In this document: positions 54,972-62,725 of the stretch, one piece after another | Layout of the letters: every line of letters begins with the position of its first letter | Position numbering within the stretch: the first letter of the stretch is position 1 | Assembly (NCBI GenBank): GCA_902789835.1 | Contig: CADAPN010000001.1 | Span: 5,821 to 69,820, forward strand | Direction: 5' to 3' | DNA length: 64,000 bases | Source: Oscillospiraceae bacterium | Lineage (GTDB): Bacteria; Bacillota_A; Clostridia; Oscillospirales; Oscillospiraceae | Translations under genes and position numbers: made by a program | Notes under the pieces: model-generated | Database searches by the model: none | Told to the model about the DNA's origin: nothing | The model's input: the letters and a program-made list of their open reading frames with translations, nothing else

Positions 54972-56123
54972 TCATTTATCCTCCGAAATATAGATTGCTT
55001 TACCGTCTTTTACAGTCATCAGGCATCTGCCGAGCACCGGCCAGCCCTCAAAGGGGGTCGAGCGTCCTTTGGAGCGAAACTGTGTCGGGTCGATGGTATA
55101 GTCACGGTCCAGAAACCAGATCGCATAGTCGCCGGAGAGGGAGATGCCGAAGCGGGAAGCCGGAGCGGAAGACATCAGGGCGATGAGTTTTTCAAGGGGA
55201 ACGATCCCTTCGGTAACGAGCCCGGTATAGAGTGCCGGAAACGCGGTTTCCAGACCGACAATGCCGTTCAGGCTCTTTTCAAATCCGCGGCTTTTCTCCT
55301 CCGCCGAATGCGGGGCGTGATCGGTGGCGATCATGTCGACGGTCCCGTCGACCACGGCTTCCAGCAGCGCGCCCTGGTCCTCCGCCTTGTGGATCGGCGG
55401 ATTCATCTTGAACCTTCCGTCGTCGTCGATGAGCGCCGTGTTGAGCAGAAGGTAGTGCGGCGCCGTTTCGCAGCTGACATCAACACCGCTTTGCTTTGCA
55501 TCCCGGATCAGCTGGACGGATTCCTTTGTGGAGATGTGGCAGACATGGAACGCACAGCCGGTCTCATCCGCAAGGCGCAGATTCCGCTCAATCTCTCTCC
55601 ACTCCCGTTCGCGGGGATCCTCACAGCGCATATCTTCACAGTGCCCGGCGATCAGCTTTCCGAGCGCTTTGCAGCGCTGCATGGCTTCCCGCATCAGCCC
55701 TTCGTCCGCCACACCGACGCCGTCGTCCGAAAACGCGACAACGTAAGGGGCAAGCGCCTCGAGATCCGAGAGTTCCCGGCCTTTTTCACCCACGGTGATG
55801 GAGCCGTAGGGGAGAACCCTGACGGGGACTTCCGCAATTCGGTCCAGCTGCGGCTGAAGATGCGCGAGACTGTCGGGGACCGGATTCAGATTCGGCATGG
55901 TGCAGACCGCGGTGTAGCCGGATGCGGCCGCCGCGGCGGCGCCTGTCGCAACGGTCTCCTTATAAGAAAATCCCGGTTCGCGAAAATGCACATGCACATC
56001 ACAAAAACCGGGAAACATCACGTATTCATTTTTGTTGAAACGGGAAAAAACGTCATCACAGCCCTCCAAAGGAAGCTGTTTCACAAAAGCACCGATTTTT
56101 TTGACTTTGTCAAACTCGACCAT
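54972..56123 (-). CDS. pyrC: Dihydroorotase (class I type)
   Basis: 383 residues from ATG 56123, with GGAGGAAAG upstream. The metal motif DVHVHFREPG, HCEDMR, HVCHISTKES and the late IATDHAPHS cover the usual zinc ligands. It cyclises carbamoyl-aspartate to dihydroorotate. It is the first gene of the second pyrimidine operon. The frame stays open upstream through the attenuator, but that part is not protein-like for this family. Confidence 0.95.
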   Translation of the reverse strand: MVEFDKVKKIGAFVKQLPLEGCDDVFSRFNKNEYVMFPGFCDVHVHFREPGFSYKETVATGAAAAAASGYTAVCTMPNLNPVPDSLAHLQPQLDRIAEVPVRVLPYGSITVGEKGRELSDLEALAPYVVAFSDDGVGVADEGLMREAMQRCKALGKLIAGHCEDMRCEDPREREWREIERNLRLADETGCAFHVCHISTKESVQLIRDAKQSGVDVSCETAPHYLLLNTALIDDDGRFKMNPPIHKAEDQGALLEAVVDGTVDMIATDHAPHSAEEKSRGFEKSLNGIVGLETAFPALYTGLVTEGIVPLEKLIALMSSAPASRFGISLSGDYAIWFLDRDYTIDPTQFRSKGRSTPFEGWPVLGRCLMTVKDGKAIYISEDK

Positions 56124-56146
56124 TCTTTCTCCTCCATCCGGAATCC

Positions 56147-56240
56147 AAAAAGAAAACCTCGCCGGAGACGGCAAGGCAGAAAACGGGCATACCATACCCG
56201 CAAATATCCACTTCATCTTGCCGATCTCACAGGGTCGCCT
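56147..56240 (-). promoter_or_regulatory. PyrR-type transcription attenuator of the pyrC operon
   Basis: The - strand leader has TTTAAGGCGACCC and the PyrR core GACCCTGTGAGATC (56223-56236). It is followed by CGGCAAG, a CGGG/CCCG hairpin, and a terminator CCTTGCCG-tctc-CGGCGAGG with TTTTCTTTTT (56147-56176). CGGCAAG can instead pair with CTTGCCG of the terminator arm. Paired positions covary with the sister leader at 46244-46345. Confidence 0.8.
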
Positions 56241-56253
56241 TAAAGTTTCTCCG

Positions 56254-56282
56254 ATTATAATGTCAGGAGAGTTATTTGTCAA
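56254..56282 (-). promoter_or_regulatory. Promoter of the pyrC operon
   Basis: On the - strand TTGACA (56277-56282), 17 bp, TATAAT (56254-56259). The preceding ATCGCCAG is shared with the pyrE promoter. Confidence 0.85.
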
Positions 56283-56412
56283 CTGGCGATTTGTACAGAA
56301 ACTGTCGCCGAAAGAGCAGGACGAATTTACGTTCCGTCATCCGCGGCGACGGCAGTCCGAAGCCGGGCCGGAAAGCGGCAAAAGAAATCTTTTGGTTTTT
56401 TATAAGTTTCTG

Positions 56413-56442
56413 TTGTAATTTGAGGGAGTGTTTTGTTATAAT
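56413..56442 (+). promoter_or_regulatory. Promoter of the Trp-rich protein/glycosyltransferase pair
   Basis: TTGTAA (56413-56418), 18 bp, TATAAT (56437-56442), divergent from the pyrC operon. Confidence 0.5.
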
Positions 56443-56533
56443 AAACAAAATAGAAATCTGACAGATGAACACGCGGTTAAGACTGCATTCGGCGTACGGA
56501 GCTGGTGTTGATCCCGGTGAAAGAGAGGAATCG

Positions 56534-56908
56534 ATGAGCGAACACGGAAGCCTTCAGTTTGTATGGGATATCATGCTGCAAAGCGAGTGGTGGAAACAAT
56601 ACAGTCAGACGGTGGAACGCTCGTTGGCGGAGCAGGCCGGGGAGGGAAGCTTCGGCGGTGCAGGCGACGCCGGACTGCAGTCCGGCAGCCGGAGCGGGTC
56701 CTATGCCGGCATGCTGATGAGTTCCGGAAGCGGATCGGGGTTCGCCGTCGGCTCCGGCGAGTGGTGGACTTCTTCCTCCGGCAGCTGGTGGATGGAGATC
56801 CCGGAAGTCTGGTGGGGGTCCTTCTCCGGATCCTGGTGGACTTCCGCCGAGGGAAGCGCGGGTTCCGGCAGCGGCTTTGCCCTGGGATACGGGCTGCAGC
56901 TGATCTGA
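56534..56908 (+). CDS. Ser/Gly/Trp-rich small protein with WW repeats, possible modified-peptide precursor
   Basis: 124 residues from ATG 56534, with GAGG 8 bp upstream; a longer frame from 56465 lacks a good site. Residues 1-38 look like an amphipathic helical leader (SLQFVWDIMLQSEWWKQY). From about residue 39 the protein is almost only Ser, Gly, Ala and Trp. It contains the repeats GSGSGFAVGSG and GSGSGFALGYG and four closely spaced Trp-Trp pairs (GEWW, GSWW, EVWW, GSWW) plus one in the leader. No signal peptide or Cys is seen. The next gene, 9 bp away, looks like a glycosyltransferase. I recognise no family; a RiPP-like or glycosylated surface peptide is an inference. Confidence 0.55.
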   Translation: MSEHGSLQFVWDIMLQSEWWKQYSQTVERSLAEQAGEGSFGGAGDAGLQSGSRSGSYAGMLMSSGSGSGFAVGSGEWWTSSSGSWWMEIPEVWWGSFSGSWWTSAEGSAGSGSGFALGYGLQLI

Positions 56909-56917
56909 ACGGGACGG

Positions 56918-57805
56918 ATGGAAGCCTGTCATTCGTTCTGGTCTGAACCAAACCGCCGCCGCCATCAGGGGGAGATCCGCTTTCCCGATTATGAGCAGCT
57001 GACCGCGATCCTTTCCGCGCTGGAATGGAAACGGCACAGCGGCCCGGTCAGAATGCTGACCGATACCGACGGAGCGGCGTATTTCCGGGACATCGGTATT
57101 GCGGCTTTCTGGGACGGGACGGAGACCGTTTTGGACGGCCTGGCGGAAACAATTGATCCCGCTGCCTTCTGGGCAGCGGGAAAACTTCAGGCGCTGAGTT
57201 TCCAGACCCTGCCGTGCGTTATGCTGGATACGGACCTGGTGGTCTGGGGAAACGTCGAATCGCGGCTGAAGGGGGACGCGGCAGCGGCCCATCCGGAACC
57301 GCTGAATCCGCGCACTTATCCGGAGCCGTCCCGTTTTCCGTTTTCGGAAGGCTATGCGTTTCCGGCGCGGTGGGATTTCAGCCTGAACGCGGCAAACACG
57401 GCGTTCCTGTTCTTCCGGGACAAGGCGCTCCGGGAGGCGTATCTGGACGAGGCCTTTGATTTCATGCGGCATATCCGGCCCGAGGGACTGGACCCGGTGC
57501 AGACCATGTGCTTCGCGGAGCAGCGTATTCTGCCGATGTGCGCCGGGGAAAACGGAAAGACCCTGGGGTATCTTCTGAAGCCGGGAGAACTGCTTACCCA
57601 GAGCTCTGTGACCCACACCTGGGGCTTCAAGCAGGTGCTCCGTACGAGTGAGCAGGCGCGGGATGGGTTCTGTATGCGCTGTATACGGCGAATCCATCTG
57701 GACTTCCCGCAGGAGGCGGAGCTTCTTCCTGCCTGCAGGGATTTGAGAGACTATGAACGGCGCTACCGGGAGGCGAAGACCCTCCCCGATGCCGGAAAAG
57801 AATGA
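56918..57805 (+). CDS. DUF6734-like putative GT-A glycosyltransferase
   Basis: 295 residues. It starts with CHSFWSEPN and continues with PDYEQLTAILSALEWKRHSGPVRMLTDTDGAAYF, then FWAAGKLQALSFQTLPCVMLDTDLVVWG. The DTD in a hydrophobic strand looks like the metal-binding DxD of GT-A enzymes, and the overall order resembles DUF6734, a putative glycosyltransferase family best known from Bacteroidota. GLDPVQTMCFAEQRILPM later may be the acceptor or catalytic region. No membrane segment is visible, so it is cytoplasmic. It lies 9 bp after the Trp/Ser/Gly-rich protein, its probable substrate or partner. The family assignment is by memory of the pattern. Confidence 0.5.
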   Translation: MEACHSFWSEPNRRRHQGEIRFPDYEQLTAILSALEWKRHSGPVRMLTDTDGAAYFRDIGIAAFWDGTETVLDGLAETIDPAAFWAAGKLQALSFQTLPCVMLDTDLVVWGNVESRLKGDAAAAHPEPLNPRTYPEPSRFPFSEGYAFPARWDFSLNAANTAFLFFRDKALREAYLDEAFDFMRHIRPEGLDPVQTMCFAEQRILPMCAGENGKTLGYLLKPGELLTQSSVTHTWGFKQVLRTSEQARDGFCMRCIRRIHLDFPQEAELLPACRDLRDYERRYREAKTLPDAGKE

Positions 57806-57812
57806 AAAAACA

Positions 57813-57857
57813 CTGAAAACAGGACCGGAGCGGAAAACGCTTCGGTCCTGTTTTCAG
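57813..57857. terminator. Long bidirectional terminator after the glycosyltransferase gene
   Basis: CTGAAAACAGGACCGGAGCG pairs with CGCTTCGGTCCTGTTTTCAG around a 5-nt loop: 20 pairs with one G-T. It serves the + gene and the convergent DUF554 gene. Confidence 0.85.
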
Positions 57858-57906
57858 CCTTGACCGGGAAAAGCATCGCCTGTTCCGGTCGGCTTCCCAT
57901 ATTATG

Positions 57907-58617
57907 TTATTTCAGCGCAGAGGCGCAGGCCATCCAGAGAATCGGGAGAAAAATGGCCGGCAGCATATTGGCAACTTTAATGCGCTCCCGGCTGCATTCC
58001 AGCATGTTCAGCGCCATACCGATCAGAATCACGCCTCCGACAGCGCTCATTTCTGTGACGGCGGCATCGGAGAGCAGAGACCCGAGAACCCCGGCCAGCA
58101 GCGTGAGTGCCCCCTGAAACACCAGAACAAAGGCGGCCGAGCAGGTGACGCCGAAGCCCATTGCGGCACCGAATGCCATGCTGGAGACGAAATCAAGCAT
58201 GCTCTTGGCATAGATGATGCTGTAATTGTGGCGGATCCCGGCTTCCAGCGAGCCCATGATCGTCATGGAACCGATGCAAAACAGAATGCAGGCGGAGACA
58301 AAGCCCTCCGTGAAGCTTTCCATGGCACCGCCGCCGGCTTTTCCGCGCAGGAGCTTTGCCTTAATTGCGTCACCGGCGTGTTCAATTCCGTCGTCGATGC
58401 GCATCAGTTCTCCGAGCACGGTTCCAAGCACCATGCAGACGATCACGCAGAGCAAATCCTTGGTGGCAACGGCACTTGAAACGCCGATCAGCACGGTGCA
58501 GAGCCCCAGGGCTTTCATTACCGCATTTCGCAGGCTCTCTTTCAGCCTGTTGCGAAAGAGAATCCCGATCAGACTTCCGGCCAGTACCGTAAACGTATTG
58601 ACAAAAACCGCGGGCAT
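57907..58617 (-). CDS. DUF554 family membrane protein
   Basis: 236 residues with six to seven hydrophobic helices. The N-terminal FVNTFTVLAGSLIGILFRNRLKESL and the following GLCTVLIGVSSA are typical of DUF554 (Bacillus YdfK). Later come GSMTIMGSLEAG and LDFVSSMAFGAAMGFGV, which are also conserved. Its transport or other function is unknown. The start lies 7 bp after the yhaN-like gene, so cotranscription with the yhaO/yhaN pair is likely. Confidence 0.9.
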   Translation of the reverse strand: MPAVFVNTFTVLAGSLIGILFRNRLKESLRNAVMKALGLCTVLIGVSSAVATKDLLCVIVCMVLGTVLGELMRIDDGIEHAGDAIKAKLLRGKAGGGAMESFTEGFVSACILFCIGSMTIMGSLEAGIRHNYSIIYAKSMLDFVSSMAFGAAMGFGVTCSAAFVLVFQGALTLLAGVLGSLLSDAAVTEMSAVGGVILIGMALNMLECSRERIKVANMLPAIFLPILWMACASALK

Positions 58618-58624
58618 TTGTACC

Positions 58625-60523
58625 TCACTCCCGTCTGCATGTGAACAGAATAACCTGACGCCGCAGCGCGATCTTTTTCAGCAGGTTCATGGCCTGTTCA
58701 TATCGTGTGTTGTCCAGATTGACGAGTACATCGTCCAAGATCAGAGGGCAGGGCTCTCCGAGGGGAAGGGCAAGCTCGCATACCGCCAGACGGACCGCAA
58801 GGTACAGAAGATCCATTGTCCCCGCGCTCAGGTATTCCGCAGAATGCGCTTCCGTGTCGTCCGAGGCACGCGCCTTGGCGGAGAAGTCCGAACCGATCAG
58901 AACATCCTCATAGCGTCCGCCGGTCATTTCGCTCATATATTCGGCCGCCAGTTTGCTGAGCTCCGGTGAGAAACGACTCTTGAGCTCAAGGTCTGCATCG
59001 CGCAGCAGCTCGGAAGCCAGGGTAATGGCTTCGTATTCGGCCTGTATGGTGTCACAGCGCTCCTGAAGGTAGGTAATCGAGCTTGCAAGCACCAGGGGAT
59101 CGCCGAGAGCACTGAGTCTGCCGTTGAGTCCGGAAATCCTGGCCGAGAGCTCAGAGGCCTCGTTTCTGCGCTGCTGAAGCCGGCGGCTGAGCCGGGCGGC
59201 TTCGGAATCGCCCCCCGCAAAATCAAGCTCGGTGACAGCGCTCTCTTCCAGGGTGTGCAGCTGGCGGTCGGCGTTTTCCAGACGTTCTCTGCTGCGCTGT
59301 TCCTCGGCTTCGGCCAGACGGATGGATTCCTCCAGGGCAAGATGCCGCTGCAAGATGGCATCGAGGTCTTCCGGCACCGATATCTTGTATTTTCGAAGAA
59401 TCAGATCGCGTTCTGCCGAGACGGCCTGAGATTCCTGATGCATCCGGGAATAGCGAAGAAAGAAGAAAATCGCAAAGACACAGCAGACGGCGGCAGCAAG
59501 AATCAAAGCAAGGTTCGAGCTCGCACCGTAGAAAGCGGCGGTGAGAATCGCAAGGAAGGAGCACAGGATTGCCGGAAACAGGCCGGAACGGCCCGTCGGT
59601 TCCCGGTCCGAGAGAGAATCCAGCGTTCTGCGGTCGGCTTCGATCTCGGAACGAAGCTCCTCGCCGGTCCGATCACCGAAGTCACTGCGGCGCAGGGCGT
59701 CTTTTGCACGGGAAACCTCGGCCAGTGCGGCGTCGTGACTGTCGCTGCGTTCCTGAACCAGAGCCCGTCCTTCCCGCAGGCGGTTCAGGGCGTCTGTGCG
59801 CTGCCGTCTTCGGGCTTCGGTAACCTGCTGCTCCAGGGTACTGCACTCCTGCCTGGCGTCAGCGAGCTGAGTCTCCATCTCCTGGACATTGCTGAACGAG
59901 TTTTCCATCTCGGCCAGCAGCTTTTTCGATTCGGCTATTTCATCTTCCAGGGCGGGCAGACTTCCCTTATGGTGATACCGGCGCTTGCGCTGCCAGGTCT
60001 GCAGTTTTTCGGCGGTTTCGGAATAGGAAACCTGCTCATCTCCGCTGGAAACAATGGATTGAATCCGTTTTTCCAGTTCGGGATTCCCTTTGACGACGAC
60101 ATCGCCCTGGCCGATAAAGGCGCTGCGCCGGAAGACATCACGGTTGACGCCGGTAAGCAGTTCCCCGCAGTTGCGGCCGGTCATTCCCTCCACGGGGGTG
60201 TTCGTTCCGCTGTAGTAAGCGCTGAACTCATGCATGGGGGCGTTTCGGGCGACCGTGGTTCTGGTCAGCGTCAGGTCGCAGCCGTCTGCCGTGACCTCCA
60301 TGGTCCCCTCCATCGGGGCGCCGGACCAGGGGGTGTAGCGCGCCTGGTCCGAGATGCCGGACTGCTCCGCGGAGTCGATCCCGTAGAGCATGGCCCGGAT
60401 AAACGCGCACCAGGTGCTTTTTCCGCTCTCATTAGGGGCATAGATGACGTTCAGACCGCCGTGAAACGAAAGGGTTTCTCCCTGCAGTTTCCCGAAAGAG
60501 GCGCAGAGCTTACGGATTCTCAT
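58625..60523 (-). CDS. yhaN: YhaN-like SMC/Rad50-type ATPase
   Basis: 632 residues. The N-terminal half-ATPase carries Walker A APNESGKST (about 30-38). Two long coiled coils (about 175-300 and 360-480) flank a hydrophobic segment near 325-360 (LFPAILCSFLAILTAAFYG), as in Bacillus YhaN. The C-terminal half has LSAGTMDLLYLAVRLAV (signature motif) and PLILDDVLVNLD (Walker B). It probably forms a complex with the YhaO-like nuclease, similar to Rad50/Mre11. The two genes overlap by 14 bp. Because yhaO is frameshifted, the complex may be lost here. Confidence 0.85.
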   Translation of the reverse strand: MRIRKLCASFGKLQGETLSFHGGLNVIYAPNESGKSTWCAFIRAMLYGIDSAEQSGISDQARYTPWSGAPMEGTMEVTADGCDLTLTRTTVARNAPMHEFSAYYSGTNTPVEGMTGRNCGELLTGVNRDVFRRSAFIGQGDVVVKGNPELEKRIQSIVSSGDEQVSYSETAEKLQTWQRKRRYHHKGSLPALEDEIAESKKLLAEMENSFSNVQEMETQLADARQECSTLEQQVTEARRRQRTDALNRLREGRALVQERSDSHDAALAEVSRAKDALRRSDFGDRTGEELRSEIEADRRTLDSLSDREPTGRSGLFPAILCSFLAILTAAFYGASSNLALILAAAVCCVFAIFFFLRYSRMHQESQAVSAERDLILRKYKISVPEDLDAILQRHLALEESIRLAEAEEQRSRERLENADRQLHTLEESAVTELDFAGGDSEAARLSRRLQQRRNEASELSARISGLNGRLSALGDPLVLASSITYLQERCDTIQAEYEAITLASELLRDADLELKSRFSPELSKLAAEYMSEMTGGRYEDVLIGSDFSAKARASDDTEAHSAEYLSAGTMDLLYLAVRLAVCELALPLGEPCPLILDDVLVNLDNTRYEQAMNLLKKIALRRQVILFTCRRE

Positions 60524-61596
60524 GGACAGCCACCTCCTCGCCGTTGGTCAAAGCCGCGAGGCCCCATCGTGCGGCCTGCTCCAGACGCTGTTTTTCCTCG
60601 TCGGTTTTTGCCGCATCCCGCAGGCTGCAAAGCTTCTCGAGGAAAAGCCCTTTCAGACTGTCGCTTCCGGCGGATGCCCAGATTTCTTCCGGAAGCCGTG
60701 TCCTGTCCTTCAGGTGAAGAGAGAAGAACATCTCATCCAGATTCTGATGCAGCTTTCGCAGATCCGGCGCAAGAGCGCTCTCGCCGGTCAGTGTGATTCG
60801 ATACACATCCCGCACCGAGTCGTCCGGGAGGGAAGTATGGATCAGCAGAAGAGGATCTTTCCCGGTGAGATCCAGATCCAGCAGGCCGCAGGCTGCAGCC
60901 CTCAGGGCTCAGTGTCACGACGTAAACACTGCGCTCCCCGCATTCGTCAAAGCTCCTTCCCTGCGGGCAGCCGGGCCAGGCATAGCTGCAGCCGCCGGTT
61001 CGCCTCAGGCCACTGGCGGTATGATCGTGACCCAGCGCGGCGTAGTCAATCCCGCTGGCAGCCAGGTCTTCTTCACTGATGGGGTTGCACAGGGACTGGG
61101 GATTGCCGACCTCTCCGTGCATGCAGAGAAGATTATAGACATCGTGTTTGCGCTCTGCGTGAAAGCCCCGCAGCAGAGCCGGGGCTGTGCGGTCTGTAAA
61201 CGCTGCGCCGTAGACCCTGACGGAGGCCGAAGGAATCGAGACAAGATGGATGGCCTGCTCGCGAAAGACGGTCACGTTCTCCGGAAGCTTCAGTCTGGCC
61301 CAGGGAGAACGGTCGCTGTACCAGTCCTGGCTGCCGGGGGCGATGACCACGGGACAGGGAACACGGCTGAGCTGGCGCAGCAGTACTTCACCGGTTTCTC
61401 CGCGGGTGTTGGCGCTGTCCAGCAGGTCACCCGGAAGAAGCATCAGATCGGCCGATTCCGCTTCCGCCAGCTCCGCCAGACGCTGAAGCATCAGCGTCTG
61501 TTCCTGGCGGCAGACGGCGGCTTTGGAAGCGGGAAGGCTCTGAAACGGCGAGTCGAGATGAAAGTCCGCGGCGTGGATGAGTTTAACGGTTCTCAT
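60510..61596 (-). pseudogene. yhaO: YhaO-like DNA repair exonuclease, frameshifted
   Basis: A calcineurin-like phosphoesterase reads from ATG 61596: KLIHAADFHLDSPF, LMLLPGDLLDS, IAPGSQDWYSD, MHGEVGN and ALGHDHTASG are SbcD/Mre11/YhaO metal-site motifs. At about 60885-60903 the frame changes. The upstream frame continues into a nonsense-like Ser/Arg-rich tail ending at 60733. The expected C-terminus (LLDLDLTGKDPLLLIHTSL, then VRDVYRITLTGE to 60510) is in the +1 frame. One extra base (or two lost) in the GGGCTGCAGCCTGC region explains this. It may be a real mutation or an assembly error. It overlaps ymdB by 4 bp and yhaN by 14 bp. Confidence 0.85.
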
Positions 61597-62366
61597 GTCA
61601 GTCTGATCGCCTCCGCACTCCGGCAGCGGCCGGTCTCCGTTTCGACGGTGAAAATACATCCTTCCATTTTGCAGGGGCCTTTTGCCGATTCATAGCGCCG
61701 CGGCGGATCTCCCATAAACTTACCGATGCTCTGCTCCGGATCAATGCCGAGCACGGAATGAATCGGACCGGTCATGCCGAGATCGGTGATATATCCGGTG
61801 CCCTTCGGCAGAACGGCCGCGTCCGAGGTCTGTACATGTGTATGGGTGCCCCATACGGCCGAGGCCTTCCCGTCAAGCAGATAGCCCATCGCCCGCTTTT
61901 CACTGGTGCCTTCGGCGTGGAAGTCCACCAGGATGATCTTCTCCTGAATCTCCGCCATGTAGCCGTCGGCGATGGGGAAGGGGTTATCCGTGTTGTTGTC
62001 CAGCGTGAACCGTCCGAGAAGGTTCAGGACGCACACGTCCCCGAAAGGCTTGTGATAGACCGCGATGCCTCTGCCGGGGCACTGCGGGCCGTAATTCCCG
62101 GGGCGGAGGATCCGTGTGCGTTCGTCCAGATAGGGACGGAGCTCCGTCCTTGTCCAGGTGTGATTCCCGAGGGTGATGACGTCCGCGCCCGCACGGAGAA
62201 TGAGATCCGCCTGCTTCGGGGTAATCCCGACCACATTCGCGTTCTCACCGTTGACCACGGTGAAGGAGATTTGCATGTCCGAGATATATTCCTTCAGACG
62301 GTTTGAGAGAAAGCTCATGCCCGGCTCTCCGCAAACGTCGCCCACTGCCAGAATTCTGATTTCCAT
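61593..62366 (-). CDS. ymdB: YmdB/TIGR00282-family metallophosphoesterase
   Basis: 257 residues from ATG 62366, with AGAGGCGA upstream. Metal-binding motifs are ILAVGDVCGEPG, VVNGENANVVGI, ITLGNHTWTR, ILVDFHAEGTSEKRAMG and VWGTHTHVQTSD, the arrangement of Bacillus YmdB, a phosphodiesterase acting on cyclic nucleotides and affecting biofilm formation and motility. The gene is usually near rny; here it overlaps the yhaO-like gene by 4 bp. Confidence 0.95.
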   Translation of the reverse strand: MEIRILAVGDVCGEPGMSFLSNRLKEYISDMQISFTVVNGENANVVGITPKQADLILRAGADVITLGNHTWTRTELRPYLDERTRILRPGNYGPQCPGRGIAVYHKPFGDVCVLNLLGRFTLDNNTDNPFPIADGYMAEIQEKIILVDFHAEGTSEKRAMGYLLDGKASAVWGTHTHVQTSDAAVLPKGTGYITDLGMTGPIHSVLGIDPEQSIGKFMGDPPRRYESAKGPCKMEGCIFTVETETGRCRSAEAIRLT

Positions 62367-62656
62367 CTGCTGTCGCCTCTGTGAAAAAAGATATACCATA
62401 AAACATCATGTTGTATCCGGAGCTCTCACCGCCGGAGACGGGGAGTGATCCTTCACCGGTTAAACGGGTCTACCTACAAAGAATAAGAATGAGTGTATTT
62501 TAACATCTCATGAAAAAAATGGCAATGGGTCATTCTAAGCTTCTCAGATTCTTGATAGATCCTTTATTGCAGTGCAGTGCGGGATCTCTTCCCGCCGGAG
62601 CCGGATTGGGATACCGGCGATTGGCAATCAATTTCGCAAAGCAGTATAAAATCATG
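62367..62656. other. Intergenic region between ymdB and guaA
   Basis: About 290 bp. It contains the divergent 5' regions of both genes and short hairpins (for example CCGGAG/CTCCGG-like sequences near 62415-62440 and 62590-62620). I see no purine riboswitch core, tRNA or ORF with a ribosome binding site. Confidence 0.4.
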
Positions 62657-62686
62657 TTGTAAAATGGATATGCTGTGTGCTATAAT
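62657..62686 (+). promoter_or_regulatory. Promoter of guaA
   Basis: TTGTAA (62657-62662), 18 bp, TATAAT (62681-62686), 40 bp before ATG 62726. Confidence 0.55.
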
Positions 62687-62725
62687 CGGCGCGAAATTGA
62701 TTTTTATGAGTCGGAGGATAAGCAA

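Noticed and set aside
60885..60903. Programmed ribosomal frameshifting in the yhaO-like gene
   Set aside because: There is no slippery heptamer, stimulatory Shine-Dalgarno or family precedent, so a mutation or sequence error is more likely.
62367..62725. A purine riboswitch upstream of guaA (also considered before purE)
   Set aside because: I could not find the three-way junction core or its conserved loops in either leader.
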